NCBI RefSeq assembly: GCF_009739905.1
Contig: NZ_CP034279.1
Span: 5,332,001 to 5,396,000 of the forward strand
From: Streptomyces ficellus
GTDB lineage: Bacteria; Actinomycetota; Actinomycetes; Streptomycetales; Streptomycetaceae
Length of the DNA stretch: 64,000 bases
Reading direction: 5' to 3'
The notes under the pieces were generated by a model, which was not told where the DNA came from, searched no databases, and saw only the letters and a list, made by a program, of their open reading frames with translations. A program made the translations under genes and the position numbers. Shown piece after piece: positions 33,077 to 41,481 of the stretch (its first letter is position 1; every line of letters begins with the position of its first letter).

Positions 33077-34597
33077 TCAGCCGAGGTCGCCCGCGGCGGT
33101 GCGCTCCGCGAGGCGGACCAGGGTCCGGACGGCGGAGCCGGTGCCGCCCTTCGGGGTGTAGCCGAAGGGGCCGCCCTCGTTGAAGGCCGGGCCCGCGATG
33201 TCCAGGTGGGCCCAGGTGATGCCCTCGCCCACGAACTCCTTGAGGAACAGGCCGGCCACCAGACCGCCGCCCATCCGCTCGCCCATGTTGGCGATGTCGG
33301 CGGTGGGGGAGTCCATGCCCTTGCGCAGGTCGGCGGGGAGCGGCATCGGCCAGGACTGCTCGCCGACCTCCTCCGCGATCTCGTGGATCGAGGTGCGGAA
33401 GGCGTCGTCGTTCGCCATGATCCCGAACGTGCGGTTGCCCAGGGCGAGGACCATCGCGCCGGTGAGGGTGGCGACGTCCACGATGGCGTCCGGGTTCTCC
33501 TCCGACGCCTTGGCCAGGGCGTCGGCCAGGACCAGGCGGCCCTCGGCGTCGGTGTTCAGCACCTCGACGGTCTTGCCGCTGTACATCCGCAGCACGTCGC
33601 CGGGGCGGACGGCGGAACCGGACGGCATGTTCTCGGCGAGCGCCAGCCAGCCGGTGACGTTCACCGGCAGCTTCAGGCGGGCGGCCGTGACGACGGCGGC
33701 GAACACCGCGGCGGCGCCGCTCATGTCGCACTTCATCGTCTCGTTGTGGCCGGCCGGCTTCAGCGAGATGCCGCCCGAGTCGTAGGTGATGCCCTTGCCG
33801 ACCAGGGCCAGGGTCTTCTCCGCCTTCGGGTGCGTGTAGGCGAGCCGCACCAGGCGCGGACCGTGCTCGGCGCCCTGGCCGACGCCGACGATGCCGCCGT
33901 AGTTGCCCTTGACGAGCGCCTTCTCGTCGAGGACCTGCACCTTGATGCCGTGCTCCTTGCCGGCCGCGGTGGCGATGGCCGCGAAGGACTCGGGGTACAG
34001 GTCGTTCGGCGGGGTGTTGACCAGGTCGCGGGCGCGGTTGATCTCCTCCGCCAGTGCGGCCGCGCGCTCGGCCGCGGCCTTGAACGCCTTGTCGCGCGGC
34101 TTGCCGCCCAGCAGGGTCACCTCGGCGAGCGGGCCCTTGGCGTCCTTGCCCTGCTCCCGGTAGGCGGTGAAGGCGTACGCGCCGAGCAGCGCGCCCTCGG
34201 CGATCGCCTCGGCGTCCTCCACGGCCTCGACCGGCAGGGCGAACGCGGCCTTCTTGGTGCCGTTCAGCGCGCGGGCGGCGCAGCCGGCGGCCCGGCGCAG
34301 GGCCTCGGCGTCGTACGTCTCGTCCTTCTCGGGAGCCGCGCCGAGTCCCACCGCGAGCACGACCGGGGCCTTCAGGCCGGACGGCGCGGGCACCTTGGTC
34401 ACCTCGCCCTCGGAGCCCGAGGCGCCGAGGGTCTCCAGGACGGTGGCGAGCTTTCCGTCGAACGCCTTGTCCACGGCCTCGGCGCCCGGTGCGACGACGA
34501 GTCCCTTGCCGCCCTTCGGGCTCTTGGCGACGCCGACGACGAGAGCGTCGGCGCGCAGGGTCGCCGCGCCGGCGGTGCTGAGAGTGAGAGCAGTCAC
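33077..34597 (-). CDS. pepA: Leucyl aminopeptidase (M17)
   Basis: 506 residues, cytosolic metallo-aminopeptidase. The catalytic C-terminal domain carries LALVGKGITYDSGGISLKP (metal-binding Lys/Asp), KCDMSGAAAVFA, LAENMPSGSAVRPGDVL and the M17 signature NTDAEGRLVLADAL. The ~170-residue N-terminal domain (TALTLSTAGAATLRADALVV) is the usual non-catalytic part. The start is GTG. It is monocistronic by its downstream hairpin, and it always neighbours lpdA in the Streptomyces arrangement I recall. Its physiological role is peptide turnover. Confidence 0.96.
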   Translation of the reverse strand: MTALTLSTAGAATLRADALVVGVAKSPKGGKGLVVAPGAEAVDKAFDGKLATVLETLGASGSEGEVTKVPAPSGLKAPVVLAVGLGAAPEKDETYDAEALRRAAGCAARALNGTKKAAFALPVEAVEDAEAIAEGALLGAYAFTAYREQGKDAKGPLAEVTLLGGKPRDKAFKAAAERAAALAEEINRARDLVNTPPNDLYPESFAAIATAAGKEHGIKVQVLDEKALVKGNYGGIVGVGQGAEHGPRLVRLAYTHPKAEKTLALVGKGITYDSGGISLKPAGHNETMKCDMSGAAAVFAAVVTAARLKLPVNVTGWLALAENMPSGSAVRPGDVLRMYSGKTVEVLNTDAEGRLVLADALAKASEENPDAIVDVATLTGAMVLALGNRTFGIMANDDAFRTSIHEIAEEVGEQSWPMPLPADLRKGMDSPTADIANMGERMGGGLVAGLFLKEFVGEGITWAHLDIAGPAFNEGGPFGYTPKGGTGSAVRTLVRLAERTAAGDLG

Positions 34598-34935
34598 GGT
34601 GGTGAAATCTCGCTTTCATTGAGTTCTGAGGCGGTCGAGGGGTGGGGCGACCGGGTCCTGCCGCATCGTAAGTCGCGTCCGGGAGGGCCGGGCGGTCGCG
34701 CCCGGGGAAGACCGGGAAAGACCGGGAACGAGCCTACGCGTGCCGCCCGGTTTCGCTCACGGCGGCGGCGATTCACTCATCCGTGGCGTCTGCCCAACGA
34801 TTGCCGGGTCAACAGTTGAGAGCTGCGTCACACTCCCTGCATTCGTGCAAGGGAGCAACGTACCCCTTTGCATCATCTCCACAGATCCTCCCGGTGCTTC
34901 CACGCGCGCGGAGGACCCATCAGGGGGGAAGTCAC
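34598..34935. other. 338-bp promoter region between pepA and the polysaccharide operon
   Basis: It separates the divergent pepA and deacetylase genes. A hairpin/dyad CTCCCTGCA-TTCG-TGCAAGGGAG (34833-34855, one bulged A) lies ~80 bp before the operon start and is a candidate operator or leader hairpin. A GGGGGGAA sequence precedes the deacetylase ATG. No small gene is supported. Confidence 0.45.
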
Positions 34936-36993
34936 ATGCAGACATCCGGAGTCCGCGGCGGGAGAACGGCCGGAGCGCTGCCCGCCGCGACACTGCTGGT
35001 CACAGCCCTGCTCGCCACGACGGTCCCGGCCGGACCGGCCGCCGCCGCCGACCCGGCGCCGCGCGTCGACCTGACCGTGCTGGTCGTGGACGACGGGGGC
35101 GGCGCGGTCGGCGCCATCACCTCCGAACTCAAGGGCTCCGGGGTCCCGTACCGCACCGTCCGCCTCTCCGACCCCGCCCGCCCCGTCATCGACGCCGCGT
35201 TCCTCGCGGACACCGTCTCCGGGCGGCCCCGCGCCAAGTACCAGGGCGTGGTCCTGCCGGACGAGGCGCCGCAGGCCCTGGGCGCCGCCGAGCGGGCCGC
35301 CCTCACCGCGTACGAGCAGAAGTACGCCATCCCCCAGGTCGACGCCTACACCTGGGCCCACCCGGGCGTGGGCCTCGACTACACCAGCGAGGGCGGCCGT
35401 TCCGGCGTGATGGACGGCGTCCGCACGGACGTCACCGCTGCCGGCAGGGCCGGCCCGTTCCGGTACCTCGACGGGCCGCTCACCTTCGAGGACAACGCCC
35501 CCGATGTCGCCGAGAGTTACGGGTACGCGGGCCGGCCCCGCGCGGGCTACACCAGCTACCTCGACGTGCCGGTCGACGGCGGCGGCCGCGCCAGCCTCAT
35601 CGGGCAGTACGCCCACGACGGGCGGCGCGAACTCGTCGTCACCTTCGCCTACAACCAGCACCAGCGGCAGTTCCGCGCCCTGGCCCGCGGCATCGTGGAG
35701 TGGCTGACCGACGGCGTCCACCTCGGCCAGAACCGCAACTACTTCTCCGTCCACGTCGACGACGTCTTCGCCCCCGACGCCCGCTGGGACACCGAACGCA
35801 ACTGCACCCCCGGCGACATCGACTGCGCCGACGGCGGCGGCGAGTCCACCCCGCCCATCCGGATGACCCCGGCCGACGCCCAGTACGCCGCCCAGTGGCA
35901 GCGCTCCTCCGGCTTCACCATGGACATGGTCTACAACGCCGGCTCCGGCGAGGAGTGGAAGACGCAGAACGGCGGCAGCGACCCGCTCACCGCGCGACTG
36001 GTGGCCGACCGCGCCCAGTACCGCTGGATCAACCACACCTACACCCACCCCTTCCTCGGCTGCGTCCAGGACACCTCCACCGTCCCGTGGACCTGCGCCA
36101 AGGACGCGACCGGCAAGACCCGCTACATGAGCCGCGCCGAGATCGCCGCCCAGATCCGCGACAACCACAACTGGGCCGTCTCCAAGGGCATCCCCGTCGA
36201 CCGCACCGAACTGGTCACCGGCGAGCACTCCGGCCTCAAGACCCTCCCGCAGCAGCCCGCCGACAACCCCAACCTCGCCGGCGCCCTCGCCGACAACGGC
36301 GTCAAGTGGATCGCGAGCGACAACTCCCGCGAACCCCAGCAGCGCCCCGTCGGCGCCGCGAGCACCGTCCCGCGCCACCCGATGAACGTGTACTACAACG
36401 TGGGCACCGCCGCCGAGATGGCCGACGAGTACAACTGGATCTACACCTCCCGCGAGGACGGCGGCAGCGGCGTCTGCGAGACCAACCCCGCCTCCACCTG
36501 TCTGCCCGAACCGCTCGACGTGACCACCGGGTACGCCGACCACATCGTCCCGCAGGAAGCCCGCATCGCCCTCGGCCACGTCATGGCGAACGACCCCCGG
36601 CCGCACTACGTCCACCAGTCCAACCTCGCCGAGGACCGCATCCTCTACCCCGTCCTCGACCGGATCCTCGCCGACTACCGGGGCCTGTTCGCCGACAACA
36701 CCCCGCTCGTCGTCCCCCGCCACCGCGACGCCGGCACGGAACTGTCCCGGCGCACCGCCTGGGACAAGGCACTCGCCGAGGGCAGGGTCACCGCGTACCG
36801 CATCGGCAACAAGGTCACCGTCACGGCCCCCGCCGGAGTGCACGCCCCTCTCACCGCCCCCGAAGGGACCCGCAAGAACCTGCTGCTCGGCACGGCGGCG
36901 TTCGGCACGGCGTACGCGGGTGGCCGCTCGGCCTGGACCACCCCCGAGGTGCTCCAGTCCGCGATCACCCTCACGCTGCCGACCACCACCTGA
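34936..36993 (+). CDS. Secreted polysaccharide deacetylase, CE18/PelA-like
   Basis: 685 residues with a clear signal peptide (hydrophobic AGALPAATLLVTALLATTVP, cleavage near AAAADPAP). Residues ~45-250 form a beta-rich N-terminal region starting VDLTVLVVDDGGGAVGAI. The deacetylase domain then shows the metal-site motifs of carbohydrate esterases: an Asp pair in YFSVHVDDVFAPD and a histidine pair in WINHTYTHPFLG (HxxxH), plus GEHSGLKTLPQQPADNPNL. The order resembles Agd3 (CBM87 + CE18), the fungal galactosaminogalactan deacetylase, and the PelA deacetylase domain; this assignment is by motif and recall. It is the first of five co-directional genes and is probably exported to modify polymer made by the PelF-type enzyme next door. 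Confidence 0.8.
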   Translation: MQTSGVRGGRTAGALPAATLLVTALLATTVPAGPAAAADPAPRVDLTVLVVDDGGGAVGAITSELKGSGVPYRTVRLSDPARPVIDAAFLADTVSGRPRAKYQGVVLPDEAPQALGAAERAALTAYEQKYAIPQVDAYTWAHPGVGLDYTSEGGRSGVMDGVRTDVTAAGRAGPFRYLDGPLTFEDNAPDVAESYGYAGRPRAGYTSYLDVPVDGGGRASLIGQYAHDGRRELVVTFAYNQHQRQFRALARGIVEWLTDGVHLGQNRNYFSVHVDDVFAPDARWDTERNCTPGDIDCADGGGESTPPIRMTPADAQYAAQWQRSSGFTMDMVYNAGSGEEWKTQNGGSDPLTARLVADRAQYRWINHTYTHPFLGCVQDTSTVPWTCAKDATGKTRYMSRAEIAAQIRDNHNWAVSKGIPVDRTELVTGEHSGLKTLPQQPADNPNLAGALADNGVKWIASDNSREPQQRPVGAASTVPRHPMNVYYNVGTAAEMADEYNWIYTSREDGGSGVCETNPASTCLPEPLDVTTGYADHIVPQEARIALGHVMANDPRPHYVHQSNLAEDRILYPVLDRILADYRGLFADNTPLVVPRHRDAGTELSRRTAWDKALAEGRVTAYRIGNKVTVTAPAGVHAPLTAPEGTRKNLLLGTAAFGTAYAGGRSAWTTPEVLQSAITLTLPTTT

Positions 36994-37018
36994 CCACTTC
37001 TCATCCGGGGGGACACCA

Positions 37019-38569
37019 ATGCCGAGCAGTGGCCGCCATGTCACCATGCTCACCGAAGGCACCTATCCGCACGTCCACGGGGGCGTCAGCACCTGGTGCG
37101 ACCAACTCGTCCGCGGCATGCCGGAAGTCGACTTCCACGTCCTGGCACTGACCGGCAGCGGCCGCGAACCGGTCACCTGGGAACTGCCGCCCAACCTTTA
37201 CCGGCACACCTCGTTCCCGCTGTGGGGGCCGGCCCAGGGGCGCGGCCGGCCCCTCGTCGGCCGGCAGCGGCGCCGCTTCACCGACACCTACGAGCGGTTC
37301 CTGCTGTCGGTGCTCGACCCGTCCGCCGGCTGCGACTTCGGCGAGGGCCTGTACGCCCTCGCCGAGCTCGCCCGGCGCGGCAGGCTCTCGGCGGCCCTCC
37401 GCTCCGAATCGGCGCTCCGCTCGCTGATGTGGATATGGACCCTGCCCCACCTGAGGACCGCGGCCGCCCGCCCCACCGTCCACGACGCCCTGACCGCCAC
37501 CGACCTCCTCGAGCACGCGCTCCGGCCGCTCGCCGCCCGCGTCCCCGGCGACAGCGTCGCCCACGCCGTCTCCAGCGGCCTGGCCACCCTCCCCGCCCTC
37601 GCCGCCCAGCACTTCGACGGCGTGCCGTTCCTCCTCACCGAGCACGGCATCTACCTGCGCGAGCGCTACCTCGGCTACCGCAGCGCCGCCCAGAGCTGGC
37701 CCGTCAAGGCCCTGATGCTCGGCTTCTACCGCGAGCTCAACACCCTCGGTTACCGCAAGGCCGACCTCATCACCCCCTGCAACCAGTACAACCGCCGCTG
37801 GGAGGAGCGCGGCGGCGCCCCCACCGAGCGCATCCGCACCGTCTACAACGGTGTCGACCCGCACGCCTTCCCCCTGGCGGGACCCGAACCGGACGTGCCC
37901 ACCCTCAGCTGGTGCGGCCGGGTCGACCCCATCAAGGACCTGGAGACACTCATCAGGGCGTACGCCATCGCCCGTGCCGAACTCCCCGCGCTGCGGCTGC
38001 GGTTGTTCGGCCCCGTCCCGGCCGGCAACGAGGACTACCGGACGAGGCTGGAGAAGCTCGCCGCCGAACTCGGCGTCACCGACGGCATCACCTACGAGGG
38101 CCGGATCACCGACGTGGCGAGCGCCTACGCGGCGGGCACCCTGGTGATGCTGTCCTCCATCAGCGAGGGGTTCCCCTTCTCCCTCATCGAAGCCATGTCG
38201 TGCGGCCGCGCCACCGTCTCCACCGACGTCGGCGGCGTACGGGAGGCCGTCGGCGACACCGGGCTCGTGGTGCCGCCCCGCGAACCCGCCGTGATGGCCG
38301 ACGCCGTGGTAACCCTGCTGCGCGACGACGACCGCCGCACGGCCCTCGGCAGGCGCGCCCGGCAGCGGGTGGTCGACCAGTTCACCCTGCGCCGCTCGGT
38401 CGACGGCTTCCGCCGCATCTACCGGGAGCTGGCCGGACATCCCGACCCGGCACCGGCCGTCGACGACATCCGCGACTGGACGCTCCAGCTCCGCATCACC
38501 GACCCCTGGCGCGACCTCGCCGCCGACGACGCGTGCGACGACGACCTCGTCACCGGGGAGGCGGCCTGA
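37019..38569 (+). CDS. pelF: PelF-type GT4 glycosyltransferase
   Basis: 516 residues, cytosolic. The N-terminal DUF3492-type half begins HVTMLTEGTYPHVHGGVSTW, the PelF hallmark, and includes LTEHGIYLRERYLGYRSAAQ. The GT4 C-terminal half has YNGVDPHAFPLAGPEPDVPT, LSWCGRVDPIKDLETLIRAY, YEGRITDVASAYAAGTLVML and the nucleotide-sugar EX7E region SEGFPFSLIEAMSCGRA. PelF of Pseudomonas uses UDP-GalNAc; Gtb3 of Aspergillus is also a GT4 enzyme. It starts 25 bp after the deacetylase stop, and its own stop overlaps the next start (ATGA), so translation is coupled. Confidence 0.9.
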   Translation: MPSSGRHVTMLTEGTYPHVHGGVSTWCDQLVRGMPEVDFHVLALTGSGREPVTWELPPNLYRHTSFPLWGPAQGRGRPLVGRQRRRFTDTYERFLLSVLDPSAGCDFGEGLYALAELARRGRLSAALRSESALRSLMWIWTLPHLRTAAARPTVHDALTATDLLEHALRPLAARVPGDSVAHAVSSGLATLPALAAQHFDGVPFLLTEHGIYLRERYLGYRSAAQSWPVKALMLGFYRELNTLGYRKADLITPCNQYNRRWEERGGAPTERIRTVYNGVDPHAFPLAGPEPDVPTLSWCGRVDPIKDLETLIRAYAIARAELPALRLRLFGPVPAGNEDYRTRLEKLAAELGVTDGITYEGRITDVASAYAAGTLVMLSSISEGFPFSLIEAMSCGRATVSTDVGGVREAVGDTGLVVPPREPAVMADAVVTLLRDDDRRTALGRRARQRVVDQFTLRRSVDGFRRIYRELAGHPDPAPAVDDIRDWTLQLRITDPWRDLAADDACDDDLVTGEAA

Positions 38570-40038
38570 TGAGCGGCTCCCTGTGGCTGAAGGAGGAGTC
38601 CGCCGGACTCGACACCCTGCCCGCCCTGCCCCGCCCCCGGCCCAGCTGGGCCGCCGCCGACCCCATCGACGAACTGACCACCCGCCTGGAGGAGGTGATA
38701 GCGGCCGCCGTCCACCCCGACGAGATAGCCGCCATCCTCGAGTCCGACGGCATGACGGACGACCACATACGGCTCACCTACGGCCGGGAGGACTCCTTCG
38801 CCCTCGCCGAGGACCTCTACGCGCGCGTGGAGCGGCGCTTCACCGAGCCGGAGGGCCCGCCCTCCGACCTGTGGCACACCGGCCTCGGCGGCTGCCTGCT
38901 GCGCGGCCTCGTCTTCGCCCTGCCCGGCCTCGCCTACGTCCTCGGCGCCCCGCTCCTCACCGGCTCGCCCAGCGCGCCCGGCCTGCCCGCCGGCACCGTC
39001 CCGCTGCTCGCCGGGGCGGTCACCGGCTGGGTGTGGAACCAGGCCCTGTCCCACCGCGCCCACTCCTGGCTCGGCCTCGGCGACCGCCGCGCCGCCGCCC
39101 GGACCCTGCTGCGTGGCGCCCCGGCAGGAGCGCTGCTCGGCGCCCTGGTGGCCTTCGCCGCGGCGGCCGGCCCGGGGGAGTGGGGCGGCGCCGTGTTCGC
39201 GGCGGGCCAGGCGGTGTATCTGGGCGCCGCCACCGTGCTGCTGGTCCTCGGCCGGGAACGGGCGCTGCTCGCCGCGCTCGCCCCGCTCGTCGCCGGCACG
39301 CCCGTCGCCTTCTGGCTCGGCCTGCCCGACCCGGCCCGGGCGGCCCTGCTCGGCACGTCGCTGGCCCTGGCGGTCGCCCTCGCCGGGCGGGAACTGCTGC
39401 CTCCGGCGCCGGCACCCCCGGGGGACGCCCCCGGAAGGGCCGGGCCCCGGCTCGCCGCGTCCGTGCCGTACGGGCTGTTCGGGCTCGGCACGGGCGGGCT
39501 CGTGCTGTACGCCGCGATCGGCGACGTGATCGCCCTGGGCGCCGGCGCCGGGGCGTCGGTGGCCGGGCCGACCGCCGTCGCGCTCACCCTGTCCATGGGG
39601 CCCGCCGAGTGGCTGCTGTACCGCTTCCGCCGCGAGAGCCTCGCCGGGCTGCGGGCCACCACCAGCGCCCGCGCCTTCCGCCGCGCCACGGCCGGCACCC
39701 TGGCGCTGTGCCTGACCGTGTACCTCGCGGTGCTGCTGGCCCTCGCGGTGACCGGCACCCTGCTGTGGCCGGGCGCCCCGGACATCGGCGGAATCCGCCT
39801 CGCGTCCCTGCTCCTGATCGGTACGGTGCTGTGGGCGGCGCTGCTGCTCCAGTCGTTCGGGGCGGCGCTCAGCGCGGCGGTGGTGTGCGGGGCGGCGACG
39901 GCCGCGCAGACGGTGGCCCTCGTCTCGGGGGCGGGCGACCCGCGGCTGGTCGGCGCGGGCGTCGCCGGCGCCGCGGCCCTGGTGCTGGCCCTGCTCGGCG
40001 GCGTACTGCTCGGGCGGGCGACCGCCCACCGTCCGTGA
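38569..40038 (+). CDS. Polytopic membrane protein, candidate polysaccharide exporter
   Basis: 489 residues. A soluble N-terminus (~100 residues; DDHIRLTYGREDSFALAEDL) precedes about ten to twelve hydrophobic helices, beginning with GCLLRGLVFALPGLAYVLGA and ending with AALVLALLGGVLLGRATAHR. Helix pairs are joined by short Arg-rich loops. I do not recognise the family. In Pel systems the GT (PelF) works with PelG, a flippase-like 12-helix protein, so by position and topology this is the candidate translocation partner. The start codon overlaps the GT stop as ATGA. Confidence 0.85.
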   Translation: MSGSLWLKEESAGLDTLPALPRPRPSWAAADPIDELTTRLEEVIAAAVHPDEIAAILESDGMTDDHIRLTYGREDSFALAEDLYARVERRFTEPEGPPSDLWHTGLGGCLLRGLVFALPGLAYVLGAPLLTGSPSAPGLPAGTVPLLAGAVTGWVWNQALSHRAHSWLGLGDRRAAARTLLRGAPAGALLGALVAFAAAAGPGEWGGAVFAAGQAVYLGAATVLLVLGRERALLAALAPLVAGTPVAFWLGLPDPARAALLGTSLALAVALAGRELLPPAPAPPGDAPGRAGPRLAASVPYGLFGLGTGGLVLYAAIGDVIALGAGAGASVAGPTAVALTLSMGPAEWLLYRFRRESLAGLRATTSARAFRRATAGTLALCLTVYLAVLLALAVTGTLLWPGAPDIGGIRLASLLLIGTVLWAALLLQSFGAALSAAVVCGAATAAQTVALVSGAGDPRLVGAGVAGAAALVLALLGGVLLGRATAHRP

Positions 40039-40057
40039 CCACACGAAGGATGCGCAC

Positions 40058-40666
40058 GTGGACCTGCTGGTGCCCTACTACGAGCACCCGACCCTCCGCC
40101 CCGCCGAGTGGGACGCGCTCGTCGCCGCCGCCCCACTGCTGTACGGGGTGGTGCTCAACCCGGCGAGCGGCGCGGGCCGGGCGCCCGACCCGGCGTTCGT
40201 CACCGTCGCCGACCGGCTGCGCGCCGCCGGGGTGTGCGTCCTCGGCTACACCGACACCGACTACGGGCGCCGCCCGCACGCCGACGTCCTCACCGACCTG
40301 GTCCGCCACCGCGACTGGTACGGCGCCGACGGGGCGTTCTTCGACCAGGTGCCGACCGCGCCCGAGGCCACCGCGCACTACGGGCGCCTGGGCGTGGCCG
40401 CCCGCGCGGCCGGCGCGGCCACCGTCGTCCTCAACCACGGGGCCCAGCCCCACCCCTCGTACGCCGAGGTGGCCGACCTGCTCGTCACGTTCGAGGGGCC
40501 CTGGGACACCTACCGCGAGCTGGACCTGCCGGTCGCCGACCACTACTGCCACCTGGTGTACGCCGCCCCGGCGAGTGCACGCCTCTCCACGCGCGTGAAG
40601 TGCGCGGTCCCCGGCGGCGGGGCACATCCCTGGGGAACCCTCCCCCATGCGCTGGAGTGCCCGTGA
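40058..40666 (+). CDS. Spherulin-4-family protein (GH135-like hydrolase)
   Basis: 202 residues, GTG start. The spherulation-specific family 4 fold is seen in LLVPYYEHPTLRPAEWDALV, YGVVLNPASGAGRAPDPAFV, CVLGYTDTDYGRR, GAFFDQVPTAPEATAHYGRL, TVVLNHGAQPHPSY and LLVTFEGPWDTY. The Asp in FFDQ and the Glu in FEGP correspond to acidic residues reported for Sph3 (GH135), but the residue after the Asp is Gln where Sph3 has Glu. There is no signal peptide, and the 19-bp gap upstream leaves no room for one. The C-terminal ~25 residues (ARLSTRVKCAVPGGGAHPWG) look like an added tail. The stop overlaps the next start (GTGA). Confidence 0.85.
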   Translation: MDLLVPYYEHPTLRPAEWDALVAAAPLLYGVVLNPASGAGRAPDPAFVTVADRLRAAGVCVLGYTDTDYGRRPHADVLTDLVRHRDWYGADGAFFDQVPTAPEATAHYGRLGVAARAAGAATVVLNHGAQPHPSYAEVADLLVTFEGPWDTYRELDLPVADHYCHLVYAAPASARLSTRVKCAVPGGGAHPWGTLPHALECP

Positions 40667-41466
40667 ACCGCCGCGTACCGCTCCTCCTCGCCGCCCTGCT
40701 GCTCCTCCTCGCCGGCTGCACCGGCTCGCCCGGGGACGACGACGACCCGGACCCGCCGCACGCCGCCGGCCGCTGGCAGCCCGAGCCGGGCGTGCCGTGG
40801 CAGTGGCAGCTCAGCGGCCGGCTCGACACGTCCGTCGACGTGCCGGTGTACGACATCGACGGCTTCGACCACCCCGCCTCCACCGTCACCTCCCTGCACG
40901 AGCGGGGCCGCAAGGTCATCTGCTACCTGTCCACCGGAGCGTGGGAGGACTGGCGCCCGGACGCCGGGAAGTTCCCCCGCTCGGTCCTCGGCAGGGGCAA
41001 CGGCTGGGACGGCGAGCGGTGGCTCGACATCCGCCGCACCGACGTCCTCGAACCGCTGATGGCCGGCCGCATCGACATGTGCCGGGACAAGGGCTTCGAC
41101 GCGGTGGAGCCCGACAACATGGACGGCTACGCCAACAGGACCGGCTTCCCCCTCACCGCGGCCGACCAGCTCCGCTACAACCGCCTCGTCGCCCGCCTCG
41201 CGCATGAGCGGGGCCTCGCGGTGGGCCTCAAGAACGACCTGGACCAGATTCCGCAGCTGCTGGACGACTTCGACTTCGCGGTCAACGAGCAGTGCGCCGA
41301 ATACGGTGAGTGCGCGGCGCTCAGCCCGTTCGTCGCGGCCGGGAAGGCGGTCTTCCACGTCGAGTACGAGCTGCCCACGCGGGAGTTCTGCCCGGAGGCG
41401 AAGCGGCTGGGGCTCAGCTCCATGCTGAAGCGGTACGAGCTGGACGCCTGGCGCAAGCCCTGCTGA
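40663..41466 (+). CDS. GH114-family lipoprotein (endo-alpha-1,4-polygalactosaminidase-like)
   Basis: 267 residues. A lipoprotein signal peptide (RVPLLLAALLLLLAGCTG) puts the lipid-modified Cys at ~19, so it is anchored on the outer face of the membrane. The GH114 TIM barrel shows VPVYDIDGFDHPASTVTSLH, GRKVICYLSTGAWEDWRPDA, GFDAVEPDNMDGY (acidic residues of the active site) and FAVNEQCAEYGEC. Members such as Pel and Ega3 cleave alpha-1,4-linked galactosamine polymers. It is the last gene of the five-gene unit; a periplasm-side hydrolase beside a synthase is the usual trimming or length-control arrangement. Confidence 0.9.
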   Translation: MNRRVPLLLAALLLLLAGCTGSPGDDDDPDPPHAAGRWQPEPGVPWQWQLSGRLDTSVDVPVYDIDGFDHPASTVTSLHERGRKVICYLSTGAWEDWRPDAGKFPRSVLGRGNGWDGERWLDIRRTDVLEPLMAGRIDMCRDKGFDAVEPDNMDGYANRTGFPLTAADQLRYNRLVARLAHERGLAVGLKNDLDQIPQLLDDFDFAVNEQCAEYGECAALSPFVAAGKAVFHVEYELPTREFCPEAKRLGLSSMLKRYELDAWRKPC

Positions 41467-41481
41467 GGCGGCGGCCGGGTC

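Noticed and set aside
31389..34619. A 1076-residue frame joining lpdA with upstream sequence
   Set aside because: Everything upstream of 32777 is Arg/Gly-rich shadow translation of the pepA gene. LpdA alone has its normal 462-residue length and a good ribosome binding site.
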